64,000 bases of DNA from GCA-002708145 sp045562755 (GTDB taxonomy: Bacteria > Chloroflexota > Dehalococcoidia > Lucifugimonadales > Lucifugimonadaceae). Every line of letters starts with the position of its first letter. Positions within the stretch are counted from its first letter, which is position 1. The DNA lies in NCBI GenBank assembly GCA_045562755.1, contig JBJKVF010000006.1, forward strand, positions 372,001 to 436,000, written 5' to 3'. The notes beneath the pieces are model-generated. The model was not told the DNA's origin. It saw nothing but the letters and a program-made list of their open reading frames with translations, and ran no database searches. Of the stretch, positions 1-8,984 are shown in pieces. Both the position numbers and the translations under genes were made by a program.

Positions 1-589
1 AATTGAGAAAAAAGTTCCTAAATGGCTTAAAGGAAAAGGCAGTGGTTGGGTTACTGCAGAATACTCAATGTTACCAAGATCTTCAAAAGATAGAATACAA
101 AGAGAAAGGTTTAAAATCTCGGGACGTACCCAAGAAATACAAAGACTAATTGGTAGATCTTTACGATCGATTATTGATTTACATATGCTCGGTGAAATAT
201 CTATCATTATAGATTGTGATGTAATTCGTGCAGATGGAGGAACAAGAACAGCATCTATAACAGGAGCTTTTATAGCACTTAATTTAGCTATAAAACATGG
301 TATCCATGAAAAAATATTTACAAACAATCCGGTTAAGAATTTAGTGTCTGCAGTAAGTGTTGGGATAGTTGATAAAAATATACTACTGGACTTAAATTAC
401 AGTGAAGACTCTAATGCCGAGGTTGATATGAATATTGTAATGAACGATAAATTTGAATTTGTTGAAATCCAAGGAACTGCCGAAAAATCTTCCTTTAATT
501 CTGATGAATTTTCTGAAATGATATTAATGGCCAAAAAGGGTATAAATGAGCTTTTTCAGCTACAAAAAAAAGCCATCTCTGATAATTAA
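1..589 (+). CDS. rph: Ribonuclease PH, 3' part (5' end outside window)
   Basis: RNase PH is a phosphorolytic 3'-to-5' exoribonuclease that trims the 3' ends of tRNA precursors in the cytoplasm. The reading frame is open from base 2, so the real start lies before the window. The first visible residues include GKGSGWVTAEYSMLPRSS, the family signature around the active-site region, followed by the RTQEIQRLIGRSLR segment and the D-C-D-V-I-x-A-D-G-G-T-R-T phosphate/metal region near base 220. The C-terminus ends at about the usual family length. About 195 codons are visible and some 50 N-terminal codons are missing. It is 26 bases upstream of eno on the same strand. The first in-window ATG (68) is internal and is not the start. 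Confidence 0.95.
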   Translation, partial: IEKKVPKWLKGKGSGWVTAEYSMLPRSSKDRIQRERFKISGRTQEIQRLIGRSLRSIIDLHMLGEISIIIDCDVIRADGGTRTASITGAFIALNLAIKHGIHEKIFTNNPVKNLVSAVSVGIVDKNILLDLNYSEDSNAEVDMNIVMNDKFEFVEIQGTAEKSSFNSDEFSEMILMAKKGINELFQLQKKAISDN

Positions 590-615
590 TTTTTAAAAAA
601 AGCTAAGGAATTATA

Positions 616-1896
616 ATGGATAAAATTACAGATATTACTGCTAGAGAAATTTTAGATTCTAGAGGTAATCCAACTATAGAAGCAACTGTTGTTTTATCAA
701 GTGGTAATACTGGTACTGCTGCTGTACCTTCAGGAGCAAGTACGGGTAAAAGAGAAGCAGTTGAACTCCGTGACGGAGACAAAAATAGATTTTCAGGGAA
801 AGGAGTACTAAATGCAGTAGAAAACATAAATGAAAAAATCAGGAATTTACTTACTAATTTAGATCCTTTGAAACAGAAAAAAATTGATAATATTATGATC
901 GATTTTGATAATACAGAAAATAAAAGTAATCTTGGTGCAAATTCTATATTAGCTGTATCGCTCGCAACCATGAAATCTGCATCAAAAAGTTTAAAAATAC
1001 CTCTATATAAATATATTAATCAACTATACGATTCTAATAATGAAATTTCCTTACCTGTACCAATGATGAATATACTAAATGGAGGAGCACATGCAGAGGG
1101 ATCAACAGATTTTCAAGAAATAATGATAGCTCCAATTGGATTTAATAACTTTAATGAAGCTCTAAGATGTGGTGTTGAAATTTATCATGTTCTAAAAAAT
1201 AATCTAAAGAAAAACAACCACGTTACAACTGTTGGAGATGAGGGAGGGTTTGCTCCACAGAACCTCACAAATAGTGAGGCTATAAATTATGTAGCAGAAT
1301 CTATAAAAGATGCAGGCTATAATCCCGGTAAGGATGTTTATATTGCACTCGATGTAGCTGCCTCTGAATTTTACACAAATAATAAATATCATCTAAGTAG
1401 AGAAAATAAAATATTAACTAGTAAATCATTAGTAAAAGAGTATGAAAAATTATGTGAAGAGTATCCAATTTATTCTATTGAAGATGGGCTTTCTGAGGAT
1501 GACTGGGATGGATGGGCAAACTTGACTAAAACATTAGGAGATAATGTTCAACTAGTGGGAGATGATTTATTCGTTACACAAGAAAAATATCTAAAAAGAG
1601 GAATTGATAACAAATCAGCAAATTCAATTCTAATTAAACTTAACCAAGTCGGTACAGTTTCAGAAACTCTCAGTACTATTAAATTAGCTAAGCAATCAAA
1701 TTTTAGTTGTATTATTAGCCATCGCTCTGGTGAGACAGAAGATACAACAATATCAGATTTTGCAGTCGGAGTTTCGTCAGGTCAAATAAAGACAGGCGCA
1801 CCAAATAGAAGTGAAAGGGTGGCAAAATATAATAGGCTACTGAGTATTGAGGAAATTATTGGTGATAATAAATACCTTGGGAAAAATATTTTATAA
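616..1896 (+). CDS. eno: Enolase
   Basis: Phosphopyruvate hydratase interconverts 2-phosphoglycerate and phosphoenolpyruvate in glycolysis, in the cytoplasm. The 426-residue protein is full length for the family. It opens with the typical ITDITAREILDSRGNPTIEA, has the GGAHAEGSTDFQEIMI segment near residue 155, metal ligands in the ALDVAASEF, SIEDGLSEDDWDGW and GDDLFVT stretches, and the signature HRSGETEDTTISDFAVG near residue 370. ATG at 616 is preceded by an AAGGAA Shine-Dalgarno. It lies between rph and gap, so glycolytic genes are clustered here. Confidence 0.98.
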   Translation: MDKITDITAREILDSRGNPTIEATVVLSSGNTGTAAVPSGASTGKREAVELRDGDKNRFSGKGVLNAVENINEKIRNLLTNLDPLKQKKIDNIMIDFDNTENKSNLGANSILAVSLATMKSASKSLKIPLYKYINQLYDSNNEISLPVPMMNILNGGAHAEGSTDFQEIMIAPIGFNNFNEALRCGVEIYHVLKNNLKKNNHVTTVGDEGGFAPQNLTNSEAINYVAESIKDAGYNPGKDVYIALDVAASEFYTNNKYHLSRENKILTSKSLVKEYEKLCEEYPIYSIEDGLSEDDWDGWANLTKTLGDNVQLVGDDLFVTQEKYLKRGIDNKSANSILIKLNQVGTVSETLSTIKLAKQSNFSCIISHRSGETEDTTISDFAVGVSSGQIKTGAPNRSERVAKYNRLLSIEEIIGDNKYLGKNIL

Positions 1897-1932
1897 ATAT
1901 AAGTAACTAATAAAAAAATTACAAGGAGAAAA

Positions 1933-2949
1933 ATGGGAAAAATTAGATTAGGAATTAATGGTTTCGGAAGAATTGGTAGGCAAGTCCTAAAAACTATAAA
2001 TCATAAATATAGCAATTCTCTCGAAGTAGTTGCAATTAATGATTTGAGTGATACTAAAACCAGTGCACATTTACTAAAATATGACTCTACACATGGTATC
2101 TTTAATGAAAATATAAAAGTGTTTGATAATGGTATAGCCCTAAATGGTAATCAGATAAAATTTCTTCATGAGAAATCTCCAGCAAATATTGATTGGGCAA
2201 ATGAAGGAGTCGAAATAGTTATAGAATCAACAGGATTTTTTACTGACGCTAAATTAGCATCTGATCATTTAGGAGACTCTGTTAAAAAAGTTATAATCTC
2301 AGCTCCAGCACAAAACGAAGATCTTACTATAGTATTGGGAGTTAACAATGATGACTACAACCCAAAAAAACATAATATTCTTTCAAATGCATCTTGTACA
2401 ACAAATTGTGTAGCTCCAATGGTAAAAGTGCTGAATGACAATTTTGAACTAGAAAGCGCATTTATGTCCACAATCCATGCTTATACCAATGATCAAAATA
2501 TACTAGATCAAAACCATTCAGACCTAAGAAGAGCTAGAGCTGCTGCTGCAAGTATTATTCCAACAACTACAGGCGCAGCAAAAGCAGTAACAAAAGTAAT
2601 ACCAGACTTGGAAGGTAAAATAGACGGTATGGCTTACCGGGTACCTGTAATCTCTAGTTCAGTAACTGACCTAACTGTGAAGTTGAAAAAAGATGAGAGT
2701 ATTGAAAAAATAAATGAATTATATAAGGATGCAGCATCTGGTAATCTTAAAGGAATCTTAGATTGTACATATGAAGAACTTGTTTCTTCTGATTTCATAG
2801 GCAATCCTTATTCTTGCACAATTGACTTATCGTTAACATCAAAAATTCAGGGAACCGGGCTATTCAAAATAGTAGGTTGGTATGATAACGAATGGGGTTA
2901 TGCTTCTAGAACTTCAGATTTAGTAAACTTCATATCAAAAAAATTATAA
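1933..2949 (+). CDS. gap: Glyceraldehyde-3-phosphate dehydrogenase
   Basis: NAD-dependent oxidative phosphorylation of glyceraldehyde-3-phosphate in glycolysis. The 338-residue protein shows the Rossmann start GINGFGRIGRQ, an acidic residue after the second strand (AINDLSD, pointing to NAD rather than NADP), the catalytic Cys in SNASCTTNC near residue 155 with its His partner in the following HAYTNDQ segment, and the C-terminal WYDNEWGYASR. The start ATG has an AAGGAG site 7 bases upstream. It is 36 bases after eno, probably co-transcribed. Confidence 0.98.
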   Translation: MGKIRLGINGFGRIGRQVLKTINHKYSNSLEVVAINDLSDTKTSAHLLKYDSTHGIFNENIKVFDNGIALNGNQIKFLHEKSPANIDWANEGVEIVIESTGFFTDAKLASDHLGDSVKKVIISAPAQNEDLTIVLGVNNDDYNPKKHNILSNASCTTNCVAPMVKVLNDNFELESAFMSTIHAYTNDQNILDQNHSDLRRARAAAASIIPTTTGAAKAVTKVIPDLEGKIDGMAYRVPVISSSVTDLTVKLKKDESIEKINELYKDAASGNLKGILDCTYEELVSSDFIGNPYSCTIDLSLTSKIQGTGLFKIVGWYDNEWGYASRTSDLVNFISKKL

Positions 2950-3044
2950 TCTTCAATTATTAGATCATTTTAAGAGTTATAATAGATATTATAGCGGGTT
3001 CGGTGTCGCTAAAAAATTAATAAACAAAGCCGAAAGGAAATATA

Positions 3045-3980
3045 ATGACATCAACAAAGATGGTTAATTCTAATCAAAGTTGGAAAGATCAAACTAAGCC
3101 CAACGTAGGTGATTGGAAAGTGAAGGGTGGATTAGCTCAAATGCTAAAAGGTGGAGTGATAATGGACGTAGTCACTCCAGACGAAGCAAAAATTGCAGAA
3201 GACGCTGGAGCAGTGTCAGTAATGGCTCTCGAACGTGTACCTTCAGATATAAGAAGAGATGGTGGAGTAGCAAGAATGTCCGATCCTGATTTAGTATCAG
3301 GTATTATAAATTCTGTATCTATACCAGTTATGGCTAAAGCTCGAATTGGTCATTTTGTAGAAGCGCAAGTTCTTGAATCTTTAGGAGTTGATTATTGTGA
3401 TGAATCTGAAGTTCTTACACCAGCTGATAATGATTTTCATATAAACAAATGGGATTTCAAAATGCCTTTTGTTTGTGGAGCAAGAAATCTTGGTGAAGCA
3501 CTCAGAAGAATTGGTGAGGGAGCAGCTATGATAAGAACTAAAGGTGAGGCTGGAACGGGAGATGTAGTTCACGCAGTTACCCACGCAAGACAAATACTAA
3601 GTGATATTAGAAAATTACAAAATATGCCTGAAGAAGAATTAATGTCTGCAGCTAGAGATTTTCAAGCTCCATATGAGCTTGTTTTAGAGGTTCATAAAAA
3701 TGGTAAATTACCGGTTGTTAATTTCTCTGCTGGTGGAATCGCAACCCCTTCTGATGCTGCATTAATGATGCAAATAGGTGTTGAAGGAGTATTTGTAGGC
3801 TCAGGAATATTCAAAAGTTCAAACCCATCAAAAATGGCAGAAGCTATTGTTAAGGCAACAACTCATTATAATGATCCTGATATGCTTGCAGAAATATCTG
3901 CAGGTTTAGGTGATGCTATGCCAGGTATAGAAGCGAATAAAATTGATGAAAAAGACCAACTTCAAACTAGAGGTTGGTAA
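3045..3980 (+). CDS. pdxS: Pyridoxal 5'-phosphate synthase, synthase subunit
   Basis: PdxS condenses ribose 5-phosphate, glyceraldehyde 3-phosphate and ammonia to PLP; the ammonia comes from PdxT. This is the DXP-independent vitamin B6 route. The 311-residue TIM barrel has GLAQMLKGGVIMDVVTPDEA near residue 25, ARIGHFVEAQVLE near 95, the GAGTGD-like phosphate loop (EAGTGDVVHAV) near 165 and GGIATPSDAALMMQ/GVFVGSGIF near 230-255. An extended N-terminus of about 20 residues precedes the conserved barrel. The Shine-Dalgarno is GAAAGGAAA before ATG 3045. It is followed directly by pdxT, whose TTG start nearly abuts the pdxS stop. Confidence 0.97.
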   Translation: MTSTKMVNSNQSWKDQTKPNVGDWKVKGGLAQMLKGGVIMDVVTPDEAKIAEDAGAVSVMALERVPSDIRRDGGVARMSDPDLVSGIINSVSIPVMAKARIGHFVEAQVLESLGVDYCDESEVLTPADNDFHINKWDFKMPFVCGARNLGEALRRIGEGAAMIRTKGEAGTGDVVHAVTHARQILSDIRKLQNMPEEELMSAARDFQAPYELVLEVHKNGKLPVVNFSAGGIATPSDAALMMQIGVEGVFVGSGIFKSSNPSKMAEAIVKATTHYNDPDMLAEISAGLGDAMPGIEANKIDEKDQLQTRGW

Positions 3981-3982
3981 CA

Positions 3983-4585
3983 TTGGGAAATTTTCCTGAT
4001 ATAAAAATAGGTGTTTTAGCTCTTCAAGGAGATTTTTTTGAGCATCATGATATCTTAAATAAACTAGATATTAATGCTCAATTAATAAAAAAACCTGATG
4101 AGCTAGAACATTTAGATGGATTAATCATCCCAGGAGGCGAAAGTACAACTATTTGTAAACTCATACGTAATTATGGGTTTGAAGAAAAAATTAAACAGTG
4201 TGTTAATAGTGGTATGGGACTATGGGGTACATGTGCTGGTATGATCACAATATCAAAAAAGTTGAAAGATGATTATCCTAAACCTTTAGGAATTATGGAT
4301 ATAGTAGTTGAAAGAAATTATTATGGCAGGCAGGTTGATAGCTTTGAAGAAAAAGTTAGTATAGATGAATTAGATGGTGAAATGTTTAATGCTATTTTTA
4401 TAAGAGCTCCTATAATCAGAGAAGTTGGAAAGAGTGTAAAAATACTTTCTACTCATAATGATGAAATAATTGCCGCTAAACAGGATAAAATACTTGCTAC
4501 ATCTTTTCATCCTGAACTTACTGATGATCCTAGGATTCATCAATATTTCTTAAAGTTATGTAACAATGGTAAAGTTTATGGATAA
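3983..4585 (+). CDS. pdxT: Pyridoxal 5'-phosphate synthase, glutaminase subunit
   Basis: Class I-type glutaminase that supplies ammonia to PdxS. Motifs seen: IGVLALQGDFFEHH at the N-terminus, GGESTTICKL near residue 50, the nucleophile Cys in GTCAGMI near residue 82, and the His-Glu pair in SFHPELTDD near 173, giving an intact C-H-E triad. No ATG exists near the conserved start. TTG 3983 is chosen because AGAGG lies 9 bases upstream; TTG 3974, overlapping the end of pdxS, is the alternative. The pair is almost certainly translationally coupled. The 3' end overlaps the start of the next gene. Confidence 0.95.
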   Translation: MGNFPDIKIGVLALQGDFFEHHDILNKLDINAQLIKKPDELEHLDGLIIPGGESTTICKLIRNYGFEEKIKQCVNSGMGLWGTCAGMITISKKLKDDYPKPLGIMDIVVERNYYGRQVDSFEEKVSIDELDGEMFNAIFIRAPIIREVGKSVKILSTHNDEIIAAKQDKILATSFHPELTDDPRIHQYFLKLCNNGKVYG

Positions 4586-6218
4586 TAAACTTCACAAACA
4601 TAACAACATTGATGAGATAAAAGTTTTTCTAGATATATTCCCTAAAGAGATAACGAAAAACATCTTTTCTGATGATAATCAAGATGACCTATTAGAGATA
4701 ATACTGGATTTAGGTAGAAAACCAGAGGCTAGATATATTAATAAAACTACACCTTTGAATGAAAAAGAAGTTACAAGACAGCAAATAGTAAATGTAATAA
4801 ATAAAATTGGTAAGTTTGGTGATGATAATAGAGCTGGTATTGAAAGAACATTACACAGAATTTCTGTAATAAAAAATAGACAAGGTGATCCTGTAGGAAT
4901 AACTTGTAGAATCGGAAGAGCAGTATTTGGATCAGTAAAACTAATTGAAGATTTAATTTTTTCTGGTAAAAATATCCTGATTTTGGGCAGACCAGGTGTA
5001 GGTAAAACTACTATGCTTAGAGAAACTGCAAGAACTTTATCTGACAAGTCTAACAAAAGAGTAGTAATAGTAGATACCTCTAACGAGATAGCCGGTGATG
5101 GAGATGTTCCACATTATGCAATAGGAAAATCAAGAAGACTTCAAGTTCCAAACACTCACTTACAGCATAATGTAATGATTGAAGCTGTAGAAAATCATAT
5201 GCCGGAAGTTATTGTAATTGATGAGATGAGTACAGAATTAGAAGCATTAGCTGCAAGAACTATTGCAGAAAGAGGAGTGCAATTAATCGCTACTGCTCAC
5301 GGTAATACACTATCAAATGTAATTTCTAACCCAACTTTGTCAGACTTAATTGGAGGAACTCAAACCGTAACCTTAGGAGATATAGAAGCAAGAAAAAGAA
5401 AATCTCAAAAAACGGTCTTGGAAAGAAAACATCACCCAACTTTCGAAATTGTTGTAGAAATTAAAGATAGGAACATAGTTGTTATTAATTCAGATGTAAA
5501 AGCTGCAGTGGATAGTAGTCTAAGAGGACTATTATATGGACAAGAGACTAGAAAATTAGATCAAAATGATGAAGTAGAAATAATAATTGAAAATAGAGAT
5601 AATTATAACTCTATATTTAAGCCAGCTCCTTTTCAATTGAATGATTTTGATTATAATAATATTCAAAAAAAATCAAAAGAAAATTTTTATGTGCAAGATA
5701 TAAAAAATGAGGATGAGTTAGAAAAAGAAATATCTAATTCTTTTAATACAAGAATTTATCCTTTTGGTATCAGTAAAAGTACATTAATTGAAATAGCACA
5801 AAAAAATAGAATTCCTATTCAAATAGTTGATTTCCCAGAAAATGCTGAGGTTTTTGTAACTACAAAATCACATTATAGTAGAAGGCCAACTATTATAAAA
5901 AATGCTGAAAAAATTGGTATAAGTGTGAATGTTCTAAGAAAAGCAAGCAGAGAACAAATGAAACAATTCTTAGAAAGATTTATAAATAGACAAGTTGATC
6001 AAAACGAAAAAACTAATGATATAAGAAAAATGGCAATTTATGAAGCCGAACTAGCAATAAGTAAAATTATTGACGGGGATAAAAAAATTAAACTTCATCC
6101 GCAATCTTCAAACATAAGAAAAATACAACACGACATAATAAGTAGAAGTAACTTAAACTCTAGAAGCATTGGTAAAGAACCAAATAGAAGAGTTATTATC
6201 TCGAAAAACAAGATATAA
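4566..6218 (+). CDS. R3H-domain AAA ATPase (SpoIIIAA/Ycf45-like)
   Basis: The 550-residue cytoplasmic protein has a RecA/AAA-type ATPase core in the first 300 residues: Walker A GRPGVGKTT near residue 142 and Walker B VIVIDEM near 217. A middle segment (about 400-475) contains the FVTTKSHYSRRPTII motif typical of the family. A C-terminal R3H single-strand nucleic-acid-binding region runs from about 490 to 548 (AIYEAELAIS and IGKEPNRRVIIS). The core resembles the sporulation protein SpoIIIAA and chloroplast Ycf45, but no sporulation genes are seen. Biochemical function is not established for this family. The start at 4566 overlaps pdxT by 20 bases; ATG 4578 is an alternative. It sits upstream of tmk. 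Confidence 0.85.
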   Translation: MVKFMDNKLHKHNNIDEIKVFLDIFPKEITKNIFSDDNQDDLLEIILDLGRKPEARYINKTTPLNEKEVTRQQIVNVINKIGKFGDDNRAGIERTLHRISVIKNRQGDPVGITCRIGRAVFGSVKLIEDLIFSGKNILILGRPGVGKTTMLRETARTLSDKSNKRVVIVDTSNEIAGDGDVPHYAIGKSRRLQVPNTHLQHNVMIEAVENHMPEVIVIDEMSTELEALAARTIAERGVQLIATAHGNTLSNVISNPTLSDLIGGTQTVTLGDIEARKRKSQKTVLERKHHPTFEIVVEIKDRNIVVINSDVKAAVDSSLRGLLYGQETRKLDQNDEVEIIIENRDNYNSIFKPAPFQLNDFDYNNIQKKSKENFYVQDIKNEDELEKEISNSFNTRIYPFGISKSTLIEIAQKNRIPIQIVDFPENAEVFVTTKSHYSRRPTIIKNAEKIGISVNVLRKASREQMKQFLERFINRQVDQNEKTNDIRKMAIYEAELAISKIIDGDKKIKLHPQSSNIRKIQHDIISRSNLNSRSIGKEPNRRVIISKNKI

Positions 6219-6248
6219 TTTCAAATAAATATTTAAGAGAATTTTAAT

Positions 6249-7010
6249 TTGATAAATAGCAATCAACAGTCCTTGGATTTTGGAGATATTACTCCAAAAC
6301 TAGAAAAAATAAGTGTGAAAAAAGGCTTACTAATTACTTTTGAAGGTGGTGAAGGTGTTGGAAAATCTACTCAATCAAATATTTTATGCCGCCAATTAAA
6401 AAAGTATGGTATAGATTCTATAAAAACGCAAGAACCTGGCGGAAGTATGCTGGGTAACAATATTAGAAAATGGATTAAGAGTTCAGGAAATATTTCTGCT
6501 TTGTCAGAAACACTACTTTTTGAAGCCGCGCGTGCTCAAATAATGGCAGAAATAATCATCCCAGCGTTAAGAAAAAATAAAGTAGTAATTGTTGATAGAT
6601 TTATTGATTCTACAATTTCTTATCAGGGATTTGGGTATGGATTGAATGTTGAAACTATTAAAAAGCTAAATAAAATAGCCTCCAAAAATATTACTCCCGA
6701 CTTGACTATACTACTAGATATTGATCCTGAAATTTCACTTTCTAGAGTTTCAAATCAAACTGATTTGTTCACAGAAGAAGAAAATAATGAAAAAAGAATA
6801 GATTCTGAAAATCAAAGACGATTTGAACAATCACCCATAGAGTTTCACAAAAAAGTTAGAGAAGGGTATCTCTCTATATCTAAAAGTGAAAAAAGATGGT
6901 GTGTAATAAATGCTGATCAAAAAAGTGATAAGATAGCTAAATTAATACTTGATAGAACAAAAAAAATCTTGATAGAAAATGGAGTATCTGAAACTAGATT
7001 ACAAGATTAA
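6249..7010 (+). CDS. tmk: Thymidylate kinase
   Basis: Phosphorylates dTMP to dTDP for DNA synthesis. The conserved body begins with GLLITFEGGEGVGKSTQ (P-loop), has the EPGGSMLGNNIR segment and the DRFIDSTISYQG motif near residue 117, and a LID region rich in Arg (NEKRIDSENQRRFE). At 253 residues it is longer than usual because TTG 6249 adds about 22 residues before the conserved start. GTG 6315, directly before KKGLLITFEGG, would give a standard length. TTG 6249 has AAGAGA upstream; the choice is open. Same strand and spacing as the preceding ATPase gene. Confidence 0.93.
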   Translation: MINSNQQSLDFGDITPKLEKISVKKGLLITFEGGEGVGKSTQSNILCRQLKKYGIDSIKTQEPGGSMLGNNIRKWIKSSGNISALSETLLFEAARAQIMAEIIIPALRKNKVVIVDRFIDSTISYQGFGYGLNVETIKKLNKIASKNITPDLTILLDIDPEISLSRVSNQTDLFTEEENNEKRIDSENQRRFEQSPIEFHKKVREGYLSISKSEKRWCVINADQKSDKIAKLILDRTKKILIENGVSETRLQD

Positions 7011-7050
7011 GCTATAATTAGTAATTATGGGTAAAGATTAGAGGTAAATT

Positions 7051-7836
7051 GTGAAAAAGAATGATCTTAAGAAAAAGTTAAACTCTGGAACATCGGCTAT
7101 AGGTCCATTTATTGGTTTCCCCTCACCTGGCTTAGTTGAATATATGGGTTGGTTAGGATTTGATTTTGTTGTTATTGATTGTGAGCATGGTCCAATGGAT
7201 TATGAAACTGCTGAAAATATGATTCGTGCAGCAGAACTTTCTAACACCACACCTATTCTTAGAATAGGACTAAATGAACAACAAAATATTCAACGATATC
7301 TAGATGCTGGAGCAAGTGGAGTTATGATACCTCTTATTAACTCTGGAGATGATGCCCAAAAAGTGGTAGATTCTGTAAAATATCCTCCCATAGGAAAAAG
7401 AGGAGCTTTTTCTGGAAGAAGTGCAGAATGGGGGCTTCAAAACATGGCTGAGTATATTAGAGAAGCAAATGATGAAACATTTATTTCTCTCCAAATAGAA
7501 ACTGTTGAGGGTGTAAAAAATCACAAAGATATTATAACAACTGACAATGTAGATGCAATATTTTTAGGTCCAGGAGATTTATCTGTGAATTTTGGAATGC
7601 CTGGTGATACTATGAATCCAAAAGTCCTAGATACAATTGAAGAATTATCTGTGAAAATAAAAGCTGCCGGTAAACATACTGGAACTCTGGGAGTTACGGT
7701 CGAACAAACTGCATACTGGTTAGAAAGAGATATAAACTGGATAGTAAGTTCAGATAAAAAATTTATCCAATCAGGTGTAAATTCATATATGGATGCAATC
7801 AATTCTCAGCTTAAAGAAACTCCTAGTAGTTTTTAA
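7051..7836 (+). CDS. HpcH/HpaI-type class II aldolase
   Basis: Member of the 2-dehydro-3-deoxyglucarate / 4-hydroxy-2-oxoheptanedioate aldolase family, metal-dependent retro-aldol enzymes acting on 2-keto acids. Seen: VVIDCEHGPMDYETA near residue 40, GASGVMIPLI near 87, the RGAFSGRSAEWG loop near 110, the metal-binding Glu in LQIETVEGVKN near 145 and FLGPGDLSVNFG near 168. The 261 residues match the usual family length. The start is GTG at 7051 with AGAGGT upstream; a TATAAT-like element lies at about 7013. The substrate cannot be read from sequence. Confidence 0.88.
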   Translation: MKKNDLKKKLNSGTSAIGPFIGFPSPGLVEYMGWLGFDFVVIDCEHGPMDYETAENMIRAAELSNTTPILRIGLNEQQNIQRYLDAGASGVMIPLINSGDDAQKVVDSVKYPPIGKRGAFSGRSAEWGLQNMAEYIREANDETFISLQIETVEGVKNHKDIITTDNVDAIFLGPGDLSVNFGMPGDTMNPKVLDTIEELSVKIKAAGKHTGTLGVTVEQTAYWLERDINWIVSSDKKFIQSGVNSYMDAINSQLKETPSSF

Positions 7837-7841
7837 AATTG

Positions 7842-8582
7842 ATGCGATTCACCCCAAGAGATGCTATTGATCAAAGGTTTTTTAGTGCGGACAAAAAGAC
7901 AGATGATTTTAAGGTAGGGGAAAAAATTATATTTACATGGTCTTATAATTGGGCTAACTTTCTAGCTGAAAAAATAAATGCTAATCATCATGACACAACT
8001 ATGTACAATAGTACATATTGGTTTAAAACAAACTTAGAAAAAAATATTTCTGTTGTGCATGGACCAGTTGGTTCACCTGGCACAGTGATGTTTTTAGAAG
8101 ATTTAATTACATGTGGTGCTCAGGAGATTATTGGCCTTGGTGCTGCGGGAAGCTTAAAAAAAGATTTTCAAATTGGAGACATACTCATTCCATATTATTG
8201 TAAAATTATTGATGAAGGAACATCTCAACATTACAAAATAAAAGGTGAAATTAAACCAGATGAAAAATTATTTAACCAATTAAAAGATATTTTTATCAAG
8301 TCAGATATTAATACAGGAGCAGGAGACTGGTGGACAACGGATGGATTTTATCGTGAAACAAAAAACGATATAAAGAAATATTCGGATAAGGGAATTTTAG
8401 GTGTAGATATGGAAACTTCTGCAATGTATAAGCTAGGAATGTATAGAAAAGTTTCTATTTGTAATTTACTAATAGTCAGTGATGAACTACATAAGGAATG
8501 GAAATATGACACTAGCTCAAAAAATTTCCAGACGAATTATCTAAAAGTAATCAATCTTATAAGTTCTTGGATTTTAAATTAG
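7842..8582 (+). CDS. Nucleoside phosphorylase (uridine phosphorylase-like)
   Basis: NP-I family phosphorylase, which splits nucleosides with phosphate to give a free base and ribose-1-phosphate. Seen: the phosphate-loop-like VVHGPVGSPGTVMFLEDLI near residue 75, IIGLGAAGSLKKDFQIGDILIP near 105, and the nucleoside-binding VDMETSAMYKLG near 190. Length, about 246 residues, fits the family. ATG 7842 is preceded in frame by TTG 7839, so either may start the gene. It begins 5 bases after the aldolase stop, suggesting an operon. Its end overlaps the convergent NUDIX gene by 9 bases. The base specificity is unknown. Confidence 0.83.
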   Translation: MRFTPRDAIDQRFFSADKKTDDFKVGEKIIFTWSYNWANFLAEKINANHHDTTMYNSTYWFKTNLEKNISVVHGPVGSPGTVMFLEDLITCGAQEIIGLGAAGSLKKDFQIGDILIPYYCKIIDEGTSQHYKIKGEIKPDEKLFNQLKDIFIKSDINTGAGDWWTTDGFYRETKNDIKKYSDKGILGVDMETSAMYKLGMYRKVSICNLLIVSDELHKEWKYDTSSKNFQTNYLKVINLISSWILN

Positions 8583-8963
8583 TTTTTTCCAGCTTAAAAT
8601 TATATCCTTATCATGATTAAATGCTAAATCTGGCAAATTATCAAAATCAGCTATCATAATGTCATAATTTTCATCATCATTTTTCTTCGGCTCACCAGAT
8701 ATGATTTTGGCTTCATAAACTATAAAAATTACTGGATTATTTTCTTCTGAATAAATTCCAATTAGCTTAACTATTTCACATTTTATGTCACACTCTTCGA
8801 GCAATTCTCTTTTTAATGCCTCCTCAACTACTTCACCTCTATTTACATACCCAGAAGGAAAAGTCCATTTCCCTAACCCAGGTTCGATAGCTCTTTGCAC
8901 TAAAATAATCCCAGATTTATATGGAATTATTGCGCCAACTGCTACTTTAGGATCTGACCACAT
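8574..8963 (-). CDS. NUDIX hydrolase
   Basis: Hydrolyses nucleoside diphosphates linked to another moiety; the exact substrate is not visible. The NUDIX helix is present near residues 42-64 (GYVNRGEVVEEALKREL followed by LEEC), giving G-x5-E-x7-RE-x-x-EE. The usual Gly before the last hydrophobic residue is Asp. The 129 residues are a compact single domain, and the DPKVAVGAIIP start resembles NUDIX proteins that usually carry a zinc ribbon in front, which is absent here. It lies 21 bases downstream of the large permease gene on the same strand. Confidence 0.85.
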   Translation of the reverse strand: MWSDPKVAVGAIIPYKSGIILVQRAIEPGLGKWTFPSGYVNRGEVVEEALKRELLEECDIKCEIVKLIGIYSEENNPVIFIVYEAKIISGEPKKNDDENYDIMIADFDNLPDLAFNHDKDIILSWKKLI

Positions 8964-8984
8964 AATTAATTTTACTTATGAATA

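Noticed and set aside
2990..3015. Short hairpin TAGCG...CGCTA before pdxS as a riboswitch
   Set aside because: Only 5 base pairs and no known PLP or thiamine aptamer features; just a spacer.
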